A stretch of 48,532 nt of DNA from Gnetum montanum (taxonomy: Eukaryota; Streptophyta; Gnetopsida; Gnetales; Gnetaceae). The position numbers were made by a program, and so were the translations under genes. Location of the stretch: NCBI GenBank assembly GCA_015680685.1, contig MNCI01015029.1:380643-429174 (forward strand), in the 5' to 3' direction. Positions 10,324 through 23,200 of the stretch are shown here, piece after piece. The notes beneath the pieces are model-generated. The model was not told where the DNA came from, did not search any database, and was given only the letters and a program-made list of their open reading frames with translations. Each line of letters begins with the position of its first letter. Positions within the stretch are counted from its first letter, which is position 1.

Positions 10324-13300
10324 ATGTCATACCCTCAACAGGTCATCATGAACCCTGTAAACACCACTGCTACAACCGCTCAAGTAACTGACGTCGTGAG
10401 CACCATGGCTGTCCAACAGCCTGTCGCGCAACACCTGGGAGTTCAACCCACAACGGGGCCCCGCTGGTCCCTAAGGTTGCAAGGGAGAGATTCGGCCTCT
10501 AACATCATAACCCAGGATCAGTATAATTTCATATGCATTAAGATACAAGCTGGCCTGGCTGTAGACCGAGCTGAAATGGAGGTAAAGAGGCAGTTCGAAC
10601 TCTTTTACAGGGGGGGATGCGAGTTCATCCCTTCCCCATATGATGTAATCCCTATTCCGGAGCAGTATTCGGAGCTCATCACATGGTTCCTCCTGTAAAG
10701 GAGCCACTCATTGGATCAGCCTGCGCTGGAGCCCCAACTAGAAGAAGAGGACGAATTCGCTGCTCAATCTGAATAAGAGGATTCTTACCATACTCTGAGC
10801 CCGCAAGAACATGTTAACCCCATTTTTCATCCCAATACAAGGGAAATCATGCCCCTCCAGCATTTCAGGTTCACCTGGGCCCAAGCACCACCACCGGAAA
10901 CATCAGCAGTAGTGCATATTCATCCTCCGAGTGACCCTCAACCTAACACGTTCCCTCTGGCAATCATCCCCGCTGCAACTGCAAGCTCATCCTCACAAGC
11001 ACCACCTCCTCACGACGGTATGGGAGTGACATTCCCACCTCAAGTGATAGGGATGCCACATGTAATACCAGCCTCCACGTCCGCCCACTACATTCCCCAC
11101 ATCTAAACGCACGGGGCCCCTTCTACTGCTGTAACCCAACAGGTGGTCCCTCCACAAGACGTAGCTAGACAATGGGTAGTAGTGGGCACTCAACCACAGC
11201 AACATCAACCTCCTCACTATAACATACCACCCCATATGGTTCAACCAGCCAACGTTCCCCGAGTATAGCCACAACCACCGCAACGACAACCTTTCCCCTA
11301 TAACGCGCCATCCCTAATGCCACCTCCTATAAACGTGCCACAAGCACAACCCCTAGCCGCACAACTTTCGGCCTTTCAACCCAGCATCCAACAGTATAAC
11401 CTGTACAATATACCACAACCACAAGTTACCTTGTCACCTAGTGCCCAAGATTGGATAGAGGCCAAGAAATTGATGCAAGAATTAACTGAAGAGGTAAAAC
11501 GCCTCAAAACGGCTGCCGACGAGGAGTTGAAGGTAGTGGACTTCTACCACGATGACCCCATCAGCTCTTCTGTCCCACCCTTAACCTTAACCAAAGGCGT
11601 CTCCTTACCAACACTAACCAAATACAACAGGGAGACGGACCCCAATGCGCACCTCATAACGTTTAGGTTGGAATGCGCGCTACTCCAGGCATGGCCCCAT
11701 GCCATTCTTCGAGTGTTCTCCATGTCCCTCGCGGGGAGAGCACTTGATTGGTATCGAGCTCTGCCAAGGAATTCCATCTTCTTCTTGGAAGACTTATTAC
11801 ACCAATTTGTGACCAGGTTCAAGTACAACTTGAAACTTGAGGCCACACTAGACAGCCTCATACAGGTCAAGCAAGCACCGCTTGAACCTGTACAGAAATT
11901 TATTCAGTGGTGGAGCACCGCCCTCAACGAGTTGCACGAGCCAATCTCCCAGATGTACTTGCTCACAATCCTGAAGGGAGCTGTTAACAATTTCTTTAAA
12001 TCCAAGCTGTATTACCTTAACGCACGTAATCTTAACCAGGCTTTTGTACAAATCAAGAATATAGAAGAGGCGCCTCAAAACAACCATGACCCTGCATACT
12101 TAGCCTTTAAAAATCAACACACTAAAAAAGATAAAGAGAAGGCTAAGACAACCATAGCAGCAATAGCAGGCGTGCAACAAGCAAACATGACACACCAAAA
12201 TAAACCTCCCACAACCCCTACTAACTATAATAAACCAATTCCCACAACCATGCCAGAATCATCATCATCGCAAAACCCAACAACAAAACGTACGTGAAAC
12301 TTCGAGAGGAAAGAACCCTCTCAATATACGCATTTGCCAATGAGGCCCTCGCAGCTCTTTGATCATCTCCTAAAGGCTAGGTTGATGAAACATAAACAAT
12401 TATCCCCCATGGCCATCTAGACACATGACCGGTTCTGTCAACTCATTCAGAACCCAAGCTTAGCAACGCCAGATGAGCCTCCTGTACCCAAAGGCTTCAG
12501 AATGGATCGCTTTTGCGACTACCATCAACGAAACGGCACGGTACAGATTACTGTTTTACCTTGAAGTAGGATATTCAGCGGATGATCGATGAAGGCCAAA
12601 TCAATTTTGATGAGGCCAACCCGGTCCAACCACAGAATCAAGCTATGGGGGTGTACAAAGACCCCTTGAACACCAAAGAGGCGCTGTACATCATCAATAC
12701 AATCTACCTTGATGATGATTCCGATACACCTAACATTAACACTGTCTATCCACAATATAAACATGAAACACCTAATAGGCTGTTTGTAGTTCAGATGCCT
12801 CCCGTTGTGTCCACGTCCACACCTCAACCACCACGTGCCCCCTAGCAGCCATACGTTATCCAAGTACCCTCAGCCGTACCCACACCTAACACCATGACAC
12901 GCAACAAATCATACGTGGTTCGTGTCCCTCCCTTCATTCCCGCAAATGCATCAACCCCTTCTACTCGGCCTGCCCCTTTCATAGTCCAAGCACCACTAGC
13001 AGTCGCAATGGTGGAGGTCCAACCTTCGCCAAAACCAATCCCGTATGTCGTTAGGATACCCGAAAGTCCTAATGATTACCAAACCTCCACCTCACAAACG
13101 CAAGGCAAACCTAACCCCTACGTCATTAGGGTACCTGGCCAGCCTCCCACTCAACCACATCCAACTATCCAACCACAACCATGCCCATATGTGGTAAGAA
13201 CGCTAAGGTAACCTAAAGCTCGAAGACCAGCCCCACCTCCACGCCACACACGAAAACGCCTAGTAGATAGGCTTACACGTGAATGTGTGGAGAAGGAATG

Positions 13301-14548
13301 CCAATGACTAGCCATGGGGCCACCTAAGCCCACTCTGCTTAATGCCATACCTATGACGCCACCTAACAGCCCGCCAAACGTTGGCAATGAGGATGAACCG
13401 TCGAAAAAACATGAACCATCTAAAACAACAGCACCATGCAAACGTGACGAATCACCGAAACATGAAATAAAACTGTTGGGCCCAATGGACCCAGTTACCG
13501 CTGACGCAAATACCCCCAACAGTAGAGACTTGGCAATGGCTCTGACCCAAGTCACCCAAGCATTGAAGCAAAAGAACACTTCCCTGAGCTTGTATGACTT
13601 GGTGCTAACATCCCAAACACATCGAGAAGCTCTAGTACGCATGTTAACGTCGATCCCGGTAAGCGAGGACTTGCCCCCAAACCAACCCACCATTCATGCA
13701 GTAATGTACTCGTCTCACGGGACCACTCCTAAACCCTTGAGCTTCCATGATGACAACATTAAGGTGGACAAGAAAACAAGGGAAATAACAACAGCCCCCA
13801 TGTTCATAACAATACGCATAAACCAGTTCAAGATACACAGGGTCCACGTAAACGATGGGGCTACCACAAACGTAGTACCGTACCCCATCATTAAACAACT
13901 AGGGCTTACAGAATTAATCAAACCAACCACAACCACATGTTTAAAATCATTCAGCGGGTCACGCGTAATAGTCAAAGGGACAGTGACCTTAGACTTCATA
14001 CAGGGGATCAATTCCCCAGGTCCGCCGATTTCTTGGTGGTCGACAAAATGCCAGGATTCAACTTAATATTAGGGAGACCTTGGTTGGCCCAACTAAAAGC
14101 GGTCTCCTCCCCTATACACCAAGAGATCCACCTGCCTTATGAAGGCGGTGAAATCATCATACACAGGGAGGCTGCTACGCCTGTCATTTCATCACACGTA
14201 TATATGGACCAAGGCTCAGAGCTCGAGCTTGAAGAGCCTAAACGAAACGATGAAAGTGCAAAACAACTGGTAAACAATGAACCCTTAAACATGGAACAAG
14301 ATCCGCCTAAAACAGAAACGCCTGTGTCTGAAACTATACATATAACATCTCAAATGGAAACTCACACAGAAATCATACCAACTATCGAAACATCTGAAAA
14401 CACTAACGCGGAAGCCATTCCGTCAGACGTCCCTTGGGCTGAATTAGCATTCAATGTGATTAGCGAAGGGGATGCTGAATACAGAATCATACTCGTTAAC
14501 ACATCGCCTAACATTAAAAGGAAGAAAATTAAAAAACTATTACAATAA
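10324..14548 (+). pseudogene. gag-pro: Tat gag-protease polyprotein, decayed
   Basis: Gag packages the element RNA and the protease matures the polyprotein. The frame begins MSYPQQV at 10324. The Retrotrans_gag core spans about 11600-12000 (GRALDWYRALPRNS). A zinc-finger-like CDYH motif is near 12515. A retropepsin-like region with NDGATTNVVP is at 13851 onward, and its distal part LILGRPWL is near 14065. Stops in the first frame lie at 10696, 10774, 11104, 11266, 12295 and 12418. One base is missing near 12538 (in the zinc motif) and one near 14000 (in a G run), so the frame shifts twice. The stops are all explicable as CAA, CAG or CGA to TAA, TAG or TGA. A proline-rich linker with six-residue repeats is annotated separately. 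Confidence 0.88.
12783..13205 (+). repeat. Periodic (Y/F)-V-(V/I)-(R/Q)-x-P repeats in the Tat gag-pro linker
   Basis: Seven copies are present: FVVQMP (12783), YVIQVP (12852), YVVRVP (12912), FIVQAP (12978), YVVRIP (13044), YVIRVP (13119) and YVVRTL (13188). They are spaced 20-25 codons apart in one frame, with proline- and threonine-rich spacers. Confidence 0.8.
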
Positions 14549-15028
14549 TATCAACACGCATAGTCCGAAATGACATTAAACTATAATAAATTGAGAAAAC
14601 AAAAAAATTATTAAACTACACTCCTTGTCCAAGATGACGCTAAACTATCATGTCCGCAAAGACACGATCAGCAATGATCGGTCAATAGAAAAATCCGCCA
14701 GTGTCATTCAGAATATCCCTCGTTTATGACTGGGGCCCAAAATGGCCTTAAACTAGTTCATGCATGCATACTTCATTTTCCTTTTTGTTCAGCATTTACG
14801 ATTACATCTCTGCGTCACATTTAAAACAAAGAAAAAATAGGCCAAAACATTTTACATTGTCATGTTGTGTTTACAATTAAATTCAAAATCAACAAAAATT
14901 TTCTTATATGCAATGTTGTACAATTACAAGTGTCAACTATTTTCGTCCATCTCAAAGTTTTCAAGTTACAATTCCCGTATAAGTCTAATTCAAAAACAAC
15001 AAAAAATAGCAACTTAAAAATAAAAATG
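14549..15028. other. Spacer between gag-pro and the antisense gene
   Basis: No gene is present. From about 14560 to 14760 a loose repeat of 'tgac.(c)taaactat' recurs (14571, 14637, 14743), related to the arrays at 19851-20095 and 23690-24070. The remainder is AT-rich. Confidence 0.5.
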
Positions 15029-18000
15029 CTAAACACCCGGGATGGGAGGGTCATCCCCTTTAAATCCACCAGCATCAGGAGCTCCTACTCCACTGGGGCT
15101 AGCTTCTTGGGCATCATCGCTGCCTTCATCTTGAAAATACCAAAAAGAAACAACCAACATAAGAATAAACGAATGTTAAAATTTTAAACATTATTCAATA
15201 AATCAACTTCACAAGGATAAAATGCTTACCATAGGAGATCCCCCTAAGCCAAATTCTAGCTGACGAAGGATTTCCTCTTCTGAAACGCTGGCCCAATCTA
15301 TCCCATCAACACCTAAGTCAACGTCTGCCAAAGTCTTTCCTTTGTCGACAGCTGACCGGGTAGGACGTTTCAGAGGGAACTCGCCCACTGACACCTCCCC
15401 AGAAGTAGTTGTGATCATCCTTGTAGGCGACTCCATTTCCACAGTTGTATTTTGAGCAAAAGTATCGAAGGCAGAATGCAAACCCAAACCCTGCACAAAC
15501 ATCTCTAGTTGGTGCTTTTTAATAGACACCTCTTTTAACGACTTCTTGTAGTAATATTTGTGAGTTTTCTCATCCTGACCCCACTTACGAACCTTAGAAG
15601 CGAAGGTTTTCCAATCTTGACATTTAAGGTTCAGGAGATCAATTTGGGCTTTGTGCTCTGCCATTCTCCGAGTCAGTGACGCATGATGATTCAGTAAATT
15701 CCAATATTTGGTGTACGTAACCTCGGACGTTCACCAGGAGCGGTCTCCGCTTAGTTTGGCAGCGGTGAACTCGTACCGAGCCTTCAGATCGTCACGTTCC
15801 ACTAACAATTCGGAGACTTCCTTCTCTTTTTCCTAAATCTGTAGCCAGAACTGCTCAATGGAACTCCTACAGGTCCATAACGACTTAGCGCTGTGCACAA
15901 GGCCTTCTGCAACTCCCTCGTAAACAGGCCTTGGCACCTGTTCCACTTCTGGGGAGAGTGTGGTTAATCTTTCTATGCTAATGCTTTCAGAGGGATCCCA
16001 CCTCAATTTAGCGCCTACCCACGTGGAAAATACAATGTAAACAAGATGCGAAACTCGAAACATCTAAATGATTTATACCTATATCAGGGTGGGCCTCCTG
16101 GATCTGTTCAACAACCTCCTCTGTGATTCCAGCCACAAAATCAATTTTACTTGGCATTTCTGTCTAAGCAAATGGCTCATGGGTACGGGATGAACTAACC
16201 TCCATGGTCCTATCAGGGGAAACCATCTTCATAGGTATATCCAAGCGCACCGTCCCGGTCTCGCTGCCTTCATTTGAACAGGATAAAAACACAAAAAATA
16301 AAATACAATAGGAATGACAATTGGTCAAGCAATTCAAAACGAAATAAAGAGGAAAACGTACCATGATCCTTGTCACCCTCTAGGGGTCGCCCAAGTCCAG
16401 ATTTCCCTTAAGGAAGCTGCTGAACATTTGGTTGACAACGTCTTGATTGTTCAACGGTGCGGTTTCAGTGGTATTTTCCTTTAACTCCTCCGTTCCTCCA
16501 CCCTGGCTCTTCTCCTTATGTTCCTCCTCATTATTCTTCTCCATGTTGGTCTCCTCCTCCTCGGTGATAGTCTCTAAAGCCTACTTTCTCACTTTTTTAA
16601 AAATTAAGCCAAAAATATCAATGACACGTAAGTGATTGAAGTAAAAGTTATAAACAAAACGAAAATGATAAAGCGATAAGCGGGTGAGTTCCGCTTACCA
16701 GATATCTTGAAGGGTATGTGCTTCATGCATGGCGGGTTCACATCGGAGACTTCCTCAATTGTACATTTAGGCCTTTTTAGCTTTGACTTGGCTTGGCCAA
16801 TCATCTCCTTAATGACCCGTTCTGCCCTTCTAGCAGTGTAGGGTACGTCGTCTGGTTCCAATCCCAAACTATCGCATGTGTGGATTGAAGCACCAGATGA
16901 TCCCCCTGTAGTGATAGAAATAGATTCATCAATGCCTTCAGGTGCATCTTGGGATTTTGCTGTCTCAAACAAGTGATTGATCCATGGGCGGGATAGCTGA
17001 CCCCAATCCCGTAGAACAAACTTGTTGCCTGCACGGACTACTAGGAACTCGGCAAAACGATGAAGATAATCGATGAAGAATGCAAAGGTGAAGTGGGATT
17101 GCGCCTCAACATTCGAACGCAACCGTACTATCTCCTTGTGCATGCCCAACAACAAAAATTGTGCCCAGTTATATCGCATGCCTGTTTCTAAGATAGTTCG
17201 CATGACACGAATAGCCTTAACCCCGAGACACTTCACCTGGGAAAGGGTTTTAGGGAACACCCATGCCCTGAATAGGGGATATAATTCGTTCTCTTCCACA
17301 AGTTTTGCTTTCCCCTGCATCAGGAATCCCTTGGCACCCTTGGCCACGCCTAGCCAATGCTCCAACTCATGAACCGTCTGGAGCTCTTTATGAGCTTTGT
17401 CGAATACTACATTTAAGCCATTTGCCGGTATGCCAAATAAGTTTGAAAAGAACTCAGGCGATAGAAGAAAAACTACCTTGACACCCTTAATCCGGGCGCT
17501 GTAGTACGAGATAGACTCATTAAAAGAATCTATGATCCCAATCATCTACCCTATGGATACGTCAGGACTCGGGGTCATAAAGAGCTCCATGAGGCCGGCA
17601 TTATCCAGGAAATGAACGATGGACATTGGAGCTTGTCTATGCAACCACTTTTGAGCCTTAGTCACCTCCCCGAATTTCATTGACAAGGTAGTCTCGGTTC
17701 GTCCAGTTGTCACCAGATCCCCACCAGGAGGCGCATCAACCGTAAAAGCAATTTAAAGTGGTCATATCAGCATAACTCCAAACGGTTGGACAAACTCACT
17801 AACATATCTAGCAAATGTTATCATTTACCATTAGTGGTGGATTTAGATGTGCTACCAGAGTCACGAGGGAAGACTGGCCCGTTGTCCGACCAGTCTTCAT
17901 GAAGCCACCCATGAGCTTTGCACATCGCGAACGCTCTGGAGAACTGCCTATGAAAATGGATGATCGCTTCCTTCGTTTGACCCAGCACGATTCCACGAAG

Positions 18001-19434
18001 GGTGAGGCCCATCATGAATGCCTTCAGGGTAGTACGAGCAAGAGCTAGTCCTTCATCCTCGACGAGTGTCCTATCCAGGTTGGTCTTCGCCCTGTAAACA
18101 AATAAATGTCAAGACAAGAAACAAACACCAAATGGCGAAAGGAAATAATAAACTTAAATCGTCCTACCTGTCCACTCGGTACACTGTGCCAGGAGGATTC
18201 TGGAACAATGTGTGCGTGTGGGCAGCTATGAATAGAGTATTGTTGAGGTAGTCTAACCCTCGGGGAAATAGTGTCCACACACACGATAATGGGCTTGTTG
18301 ACCTGGGCCCGCAGGTAGAACCATCCTTGTTAATAAGTGGCCCCTTGTCAATGTCCTCTATGAAGACCATGACACCCTCTGCAGCTCCTGGCAGCATCGC
18401 CTCAAGCATGCTCCATGCAATCACTTCACTAAAATTCAACTAGATGGCCACCACGAAATTGTCTAACATGAAGGCCAGAAACTCACATGCACCTTCCTGG
18501 AACCAAACCCCGTTGTTATCCATGGTTAAATCTGGGGGAGGCTCATCAGCCTCAATTGGGCCAACCCATGTTAACATCTCGACAAGCTCAATAACAAGGA
18601 GGAAGTGCTTACTATCCCTGCAAGCAATCAAGATGCCACGATAAATTAGCCATGCTTCGAAATAGCCCGAAAAAGCGAGAGTTTACATCATGAATCGACA
18701 CTTAAAATTTAAAAATTTACTAACTATTTACACTCAGCGTATATGCCCCATAAACCAGCGTAGACACCGACGAAACTATTTACACTTAGCGTAATACGCT
18801 GCTTAACTCAGCCTATATGCCGAAAATGAACTATTTTACGCATAGCATATACGCTGAACAAACCCTCAGCGTATACACCCAGGTTCTCTTCCAGCGTAAA
18901 CAGTCTACGTCGAAAACATCAAAAACAAGTCTACGTTGTAAAGACAACTGCGCACATACAGCATATACGCTAAACAAACCCTCAGCGTATACACTGTCAC
19001 AGTAAACAGAATTTACGTTGATAGAACAAGCAAATCACGCTGATAAAACTTCATGCATAGAGAACTCATGACGCCGTGGCTTACACTGACATAATAATGT
19101 AGGAGAATTGCTTACACTGATAAAACTGATTATGCCCTGACAGTCTATGCTAAACCGACTTTACGTTACGAAGTTATGCTCGGCATATATGCCAAAAACC
19201 CCCTACGTTGAAAACCCCCCTACGCTCAGTGTATACGCCGAGACTGTCTACGCTGAAAAAGAGAAGCAAAGAAATAATAACAGAGGTAGGGATCAGAGCC
19301 TACCTGTGGGATGTCATAGGCCATGACGGGATCCTTGGTCGGGGTAGGCACTACAGCATGGCTTTAGTCTCCTCCACAAAGGTCAAGTCGAGACCCTTCC
19401 TCCCCTGGCCTTCCACTTCTTTTCCTTTGCCCAT
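15029..19434 (-). pseudogene. Antisense multi-exon accessory gene of the Tat element
   Basis: A gene of about 1,060 codons is read opposite to the element. It opens at 19434 with MGKGKEVEGQG. Exon models from GT/AG sites and frame continuity are 19434-19304, 18617-18168, 18091-17829, 17739-16699, about 16573-16362, about 16282-16079, 16014-15230 and 15129-15029. Phases agree across introns 1, 2 and 6, and intron 2 is only 76 bp. The largest exon encodes a region with FFSNLFGIPANGL and YNWAQFLLLG, loosely like the 'putative plant transposon protein' extra ORFs. Coiled-coil-like and acidic segments follow. The intron 3 acceptor reads CGG where CAG is expected. A few in-frame stops (18440, 17546, near 16165 and others) show decay. 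Molecular function is unknown. The start is preceded by a TATA box at 19664-19672. Confidence 0.68.
18618..19303 (-). other. Intron 1 of the antisense gene, rich in GTATAC-type words
   Basis: The donor GTAGGCTCTG and acceptor TTGCTTGCAG bound 686 bp. It contains many GTATAC, CATATAC and TACGCTG words (for example 18846, 18871, 18962, 18986 and 19231). These match the LTR/leader cluster in the same plus-strand orientation. No coding frame is supported in it. Confidence 0.6.
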
Positions 19435-19663
19435 CTCGGACTCCTTATGCTAGTCGAACAAGCTTACGCTAAAGAAGAGAACTGTCTACGCTGGTGCCTG
19501 AAAAATCTACACTCCGTGTCTACGCTGGGGTTTGGTGTTGGGCGTCTATGCTCACGAGCAAGTTTACGCTTATGCTTTAACAGTTTACACTTATCCTTTA
19601 ACAGGTTACGCTCTGTCGCTTACGCTCACGATTCAAAGTAAGAAACAAATGAAACCTCCCCCC

Positions 19664-19672
19664 CTTTTTATA
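19664..19672 (-). promoter_or_regulatory. TATA box of the antisense gene
   Basis: TATAAAAAG on the minus strand lies 230 bp upstream of the start codon at 19434. It is nearly the word used by the LTR promoter (TATAAAAAC). The 5' UTR between them holds GCGTAA/GCGTAGAC words. Confidence 0.5.
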
Positions 19673-19850
19673 GCGTTCTGCTGATGCCGCCGCCACCGCT
19701 TATGCCGCGGTTGCTCCCTTTTTGCCATTTTGTGCCTTTTTGATCATTTTTCGCTAAAATTTTCCTAAAAAAATAAATAAATAAACAAAACAACAAAATA
19801 GAAATTACTACATCTTGGTTCCCCCGTGGATCCTATTCCGAATGTTGACG

Positions 19851-20095
19851 TCCAGTAAGGCATTAAGCTGCCACTCATCACCCGATAAGGCGTTAAACTG
19901 CTGCCTACGGCCCGGTATAGCCTTAAGCTGCCATCTTCCAATCCAGTAATCGCCCGGTAAGGTGTTAAACTACCGCCTACGGTCCGGTATGGCCTTAAAC
20001 TGCCATCTTCCAATCCAGTAATGGCCCGGTAAGGTGTTAAACTGCCACTTATGGCCCGACAAGGCCGTAAACTGCCATGCGTCCCGATGTGACGG
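19851..20095 (+). repeat. Degenerate tandem repeat upstream of pol
   Basis: The phrase gcccggtaaggtgttaaact and variants recur about every 30-40 bp, with a longer unit of about 75-110 bp that includes catcttccaatccagtaat twice. Tandem repeats in untranslated parts are typical of Tat elements. Confidence 0.75.
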
Positions 20096-20174
20096 TAATC
20101 AACCATTATACATTTATACATATTTTAAAATCACCAAAAGGCACAGAATAATACCCCTTTGCTTATTTAGCTCT

Positions 20175-20190
20175 CTATTTTTTTTGGTAG
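20175..20190 (+). other. Candidate splice acceptor upstream of pol
   Basis: A pyrimidine tract ending in ggtag lies 12 bp before the pol ATG. Ogre-type Tat elements splice an intron between protease and RT. Here such an intron would enclose the antisense gene. No donor was fixed. Confidence 0.3.
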
Positions 20191-20201
20191 GAGCAAGCTC
20201 A

Positions 20202-23200
20202 ATGGACTGCCAACATTTAACCGCACCGTTAATCATCAACAGACCATACGGCAAAATTATAAGAGACTTTAACATAAACCTCATTAACTTAAGTTTGCCA
20301 ACGGATGATGCAATCATAGCCTCAACGTAGCAAGTAACACATGATTACAAAGGCATGACGAAATTCCTTGACATAGAGGCCGATAACATCACTGAAGACC
20401 CATTGGCCGAAACTTCCATCGACATGCCTAATGGGGAAACTAAAATTTTAAAATTAAGCAACATATTACAACCGCCATTAGCCAAAAACATTGAGAACGT
20501 GCTTAGGGAAAATATGAAAGAATTCGCTTGGTCCTACATAGACATGCCCAGACTAGATCCTCGAATTGTCCAACACAATATTATCCTTGACCTGAAGTTG
20601 AGACTAGTAAAACAAAAGGCACGAAAGGTTAAACCCGAGGTGGCATTGGCAGTTCGCAACGAGATCACCAAGCTTTATCAAGCTGGTTTCATTCGGGCTA
20701 TCGATTACGCCGAGTGGGTGTCTAACATGGTCATTATTCCAAAGAATAATGGAAGCATTCGCTTATGCATTGACTTCCAGGATTTGAATGTTGCAACCAT
20801 AAAGGATGACTTTCCTCTACCCAGCATTGATCAACTTGTTGACTCCACTGCTGGGCATGCACTATTATCCTTTATGGACATCTTCTCGGGATACAATCAA
20901 ATATGAATCAACCTGGAGCATCAGCTTCGGACAACCTTTATGACACCATGGGGAACCTTTTGTTACACAATGATGCCCTTCGATCTCAAGAACGCCGGGG
21001 CCACGTATAAAAGAGCGATGACATTTATCTTTAGCAATTATATATTACACTCACTCAATGACTATGTAGATGACATCGTGGTTAAGTCAAAAACAGAGGA
21101 ACAACATGTACAAGATCTCGACTTAGTATTAAAATGTTGTTTGAAGTACGAATTGAGACTCAACCTGAAGAAATGTGTCTTCGGCATCAAAACAGGCAAA
21201 ATGCTTGGATTTATAGCATCAGAAATAGGGATACAAGTAGACCCTGATAAGGTTAAGGCCATAACGAACTTGAAACCACCAGGTAATCTTACCAAACTTC
21301 GAGGTCTACAAGGTAGGTTGCAGTTTATCAAGCACTTCATAGAAAAACTAATGGATAAACTAAAACCTATGAACCACTTGTTACGCAAAAACGTCCATTT
21401 TGAATGGACTCGGCAGTGTCAACAAGCATTCGATGACATTAAAATGGCACTTGCCTAGTTACCTACGGTTTATCCACCTCAAAATGATAAATCATTCTAC
21501 ATCTAGCTCGCTACTTTGGATTCATCCATCGCGTCTATGCTTTGCCAGAAACGAGATGACAGAACAAAAGTCCCTGTATATTACTTGGGCCAAGCATTAG
21601 TTGCCCACGAGAAAAAGTACAACGACGTGGAGAAGTCATGTCTAGCTTTGGTCTTTTCTTTAAGAAAATGATGACATTACCTCTTCCGTAACCAGGTTTA
21701 CATAATTTGCAAGGACAATGTATTAAGAGCCATAACAGGGAACATCTATGAAACAAGTCGAATAGCCTGGTGGAAAGCCATGATAGTCGAGTTTAACCTG
21801 TACTACGTAGCGCAATCATCAATTAAGGGTCAAGCTATAGCAAATCAAATGACAACATCACCAACACACGATTAAGAGACTATAGAGCCAGAATTCCCAG
21901 ATGAGAGTATAAGCACCCTAGACATAGTGCCCAACGACTACGATGCTATTTTAAACTTTGATGGAGCATCCACCTCCCGAGGAGGAAGTGCAGCTGCTGT
22001 CATCACCTATCCCTCCGGGGAGATCCGACCCTTTGGCTATCGTTTCAGCTTTCACTGTACCAACAACATAGCAGAGTACGAAGGTCTCCTTAGAGGTCCC
22101 GTGGCAGCTTTGGCTTTAAACATCACACGCCTTGTAGTCAGAGGAGACTCGCAACTGGTCATAAGCTAAGTCACAGAAGTCTATACATGCAAAGCCCAAC
22201 ATTTACAACCATACTATGACTTGGAAAAACACCTAATGAGGCGATTCGAAAGCATCGATGTGCAACACGTCTCTAGAAACGATAACACCATCGTAGATGC
22301 GTTAGCCACGTTAGCGTTAAACATATCGCCAAACATGTTCCACACATTGCCAAGCTCCATAACCAGTTGTGCTGAACCAATCACCGACACCCTTGACATG
22401 TTGCCGATTGCATCTGTTAGTTCAACACACGCGGTAGAATGATACAATGACATAAAAGAATACCTTTTACGCGGCGAAACACCATGACATCTAAGAAATG
22501 CATAGAAAGATGCAGTGCGGAAACGTTCTAAGCAGTATACCCTGATAGGGGACACACTATGTTGTCGATCCTATGAAGGCATATTGCTAACATGCGTCAA
22601 TAGTATCGATGCCCAAACCATTGTTGAACAAGTACACAACAGACTATGCAGAGGACACATAGCACCGAAAGCCATGGCAACAAAGATCAGATGCTTAGGC
22701 TATTATTGGCCACACGTGGAATATGACTGTCTCTCCAAAGATAAAACATGTAGTACTTGTCAAAAACATAGCAATCTGATACATGTCCCACCAAATGAGT
22801 TGCATACAACGTAAATCACATGGCCCTTTCAAAAGTGGGGGCTGGACCTCATCGGCCCAATAACACCCTCATCTTCCACGGGCCATAGTTTCATTATAAC
22901 CACGACAGAATATTTCACGAGGTGGGTAGAAGCTTCTCCCCTTTGAAAAACCACATCTAAACACGTGTGCAATTTCATTCTTGAAAATATTGTAAGCCAC
23001 TTTGGTATTCCCATGACAATCATCATTGACAACGGGCCACAATTCAGCAGTGCCGAGACCAAAACCTTTTGCGAAAATTTAGGGATCAAACACTCGTTTT
23101 CATCCCCTTACTATCCCCAGAGCAATGGACAAGAGGAAGCAACAAACAAGACAATTATTACAATACTTAAGAAAATGCTTACCTAGAGCAAAATAAAATA

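Noticed and set aside
10471-14011. Minus-strand open frames opposite Tat gag-pro
   Set aside because: They are shadows of the plus-strand gag-pro frame and have no domain or splice support.
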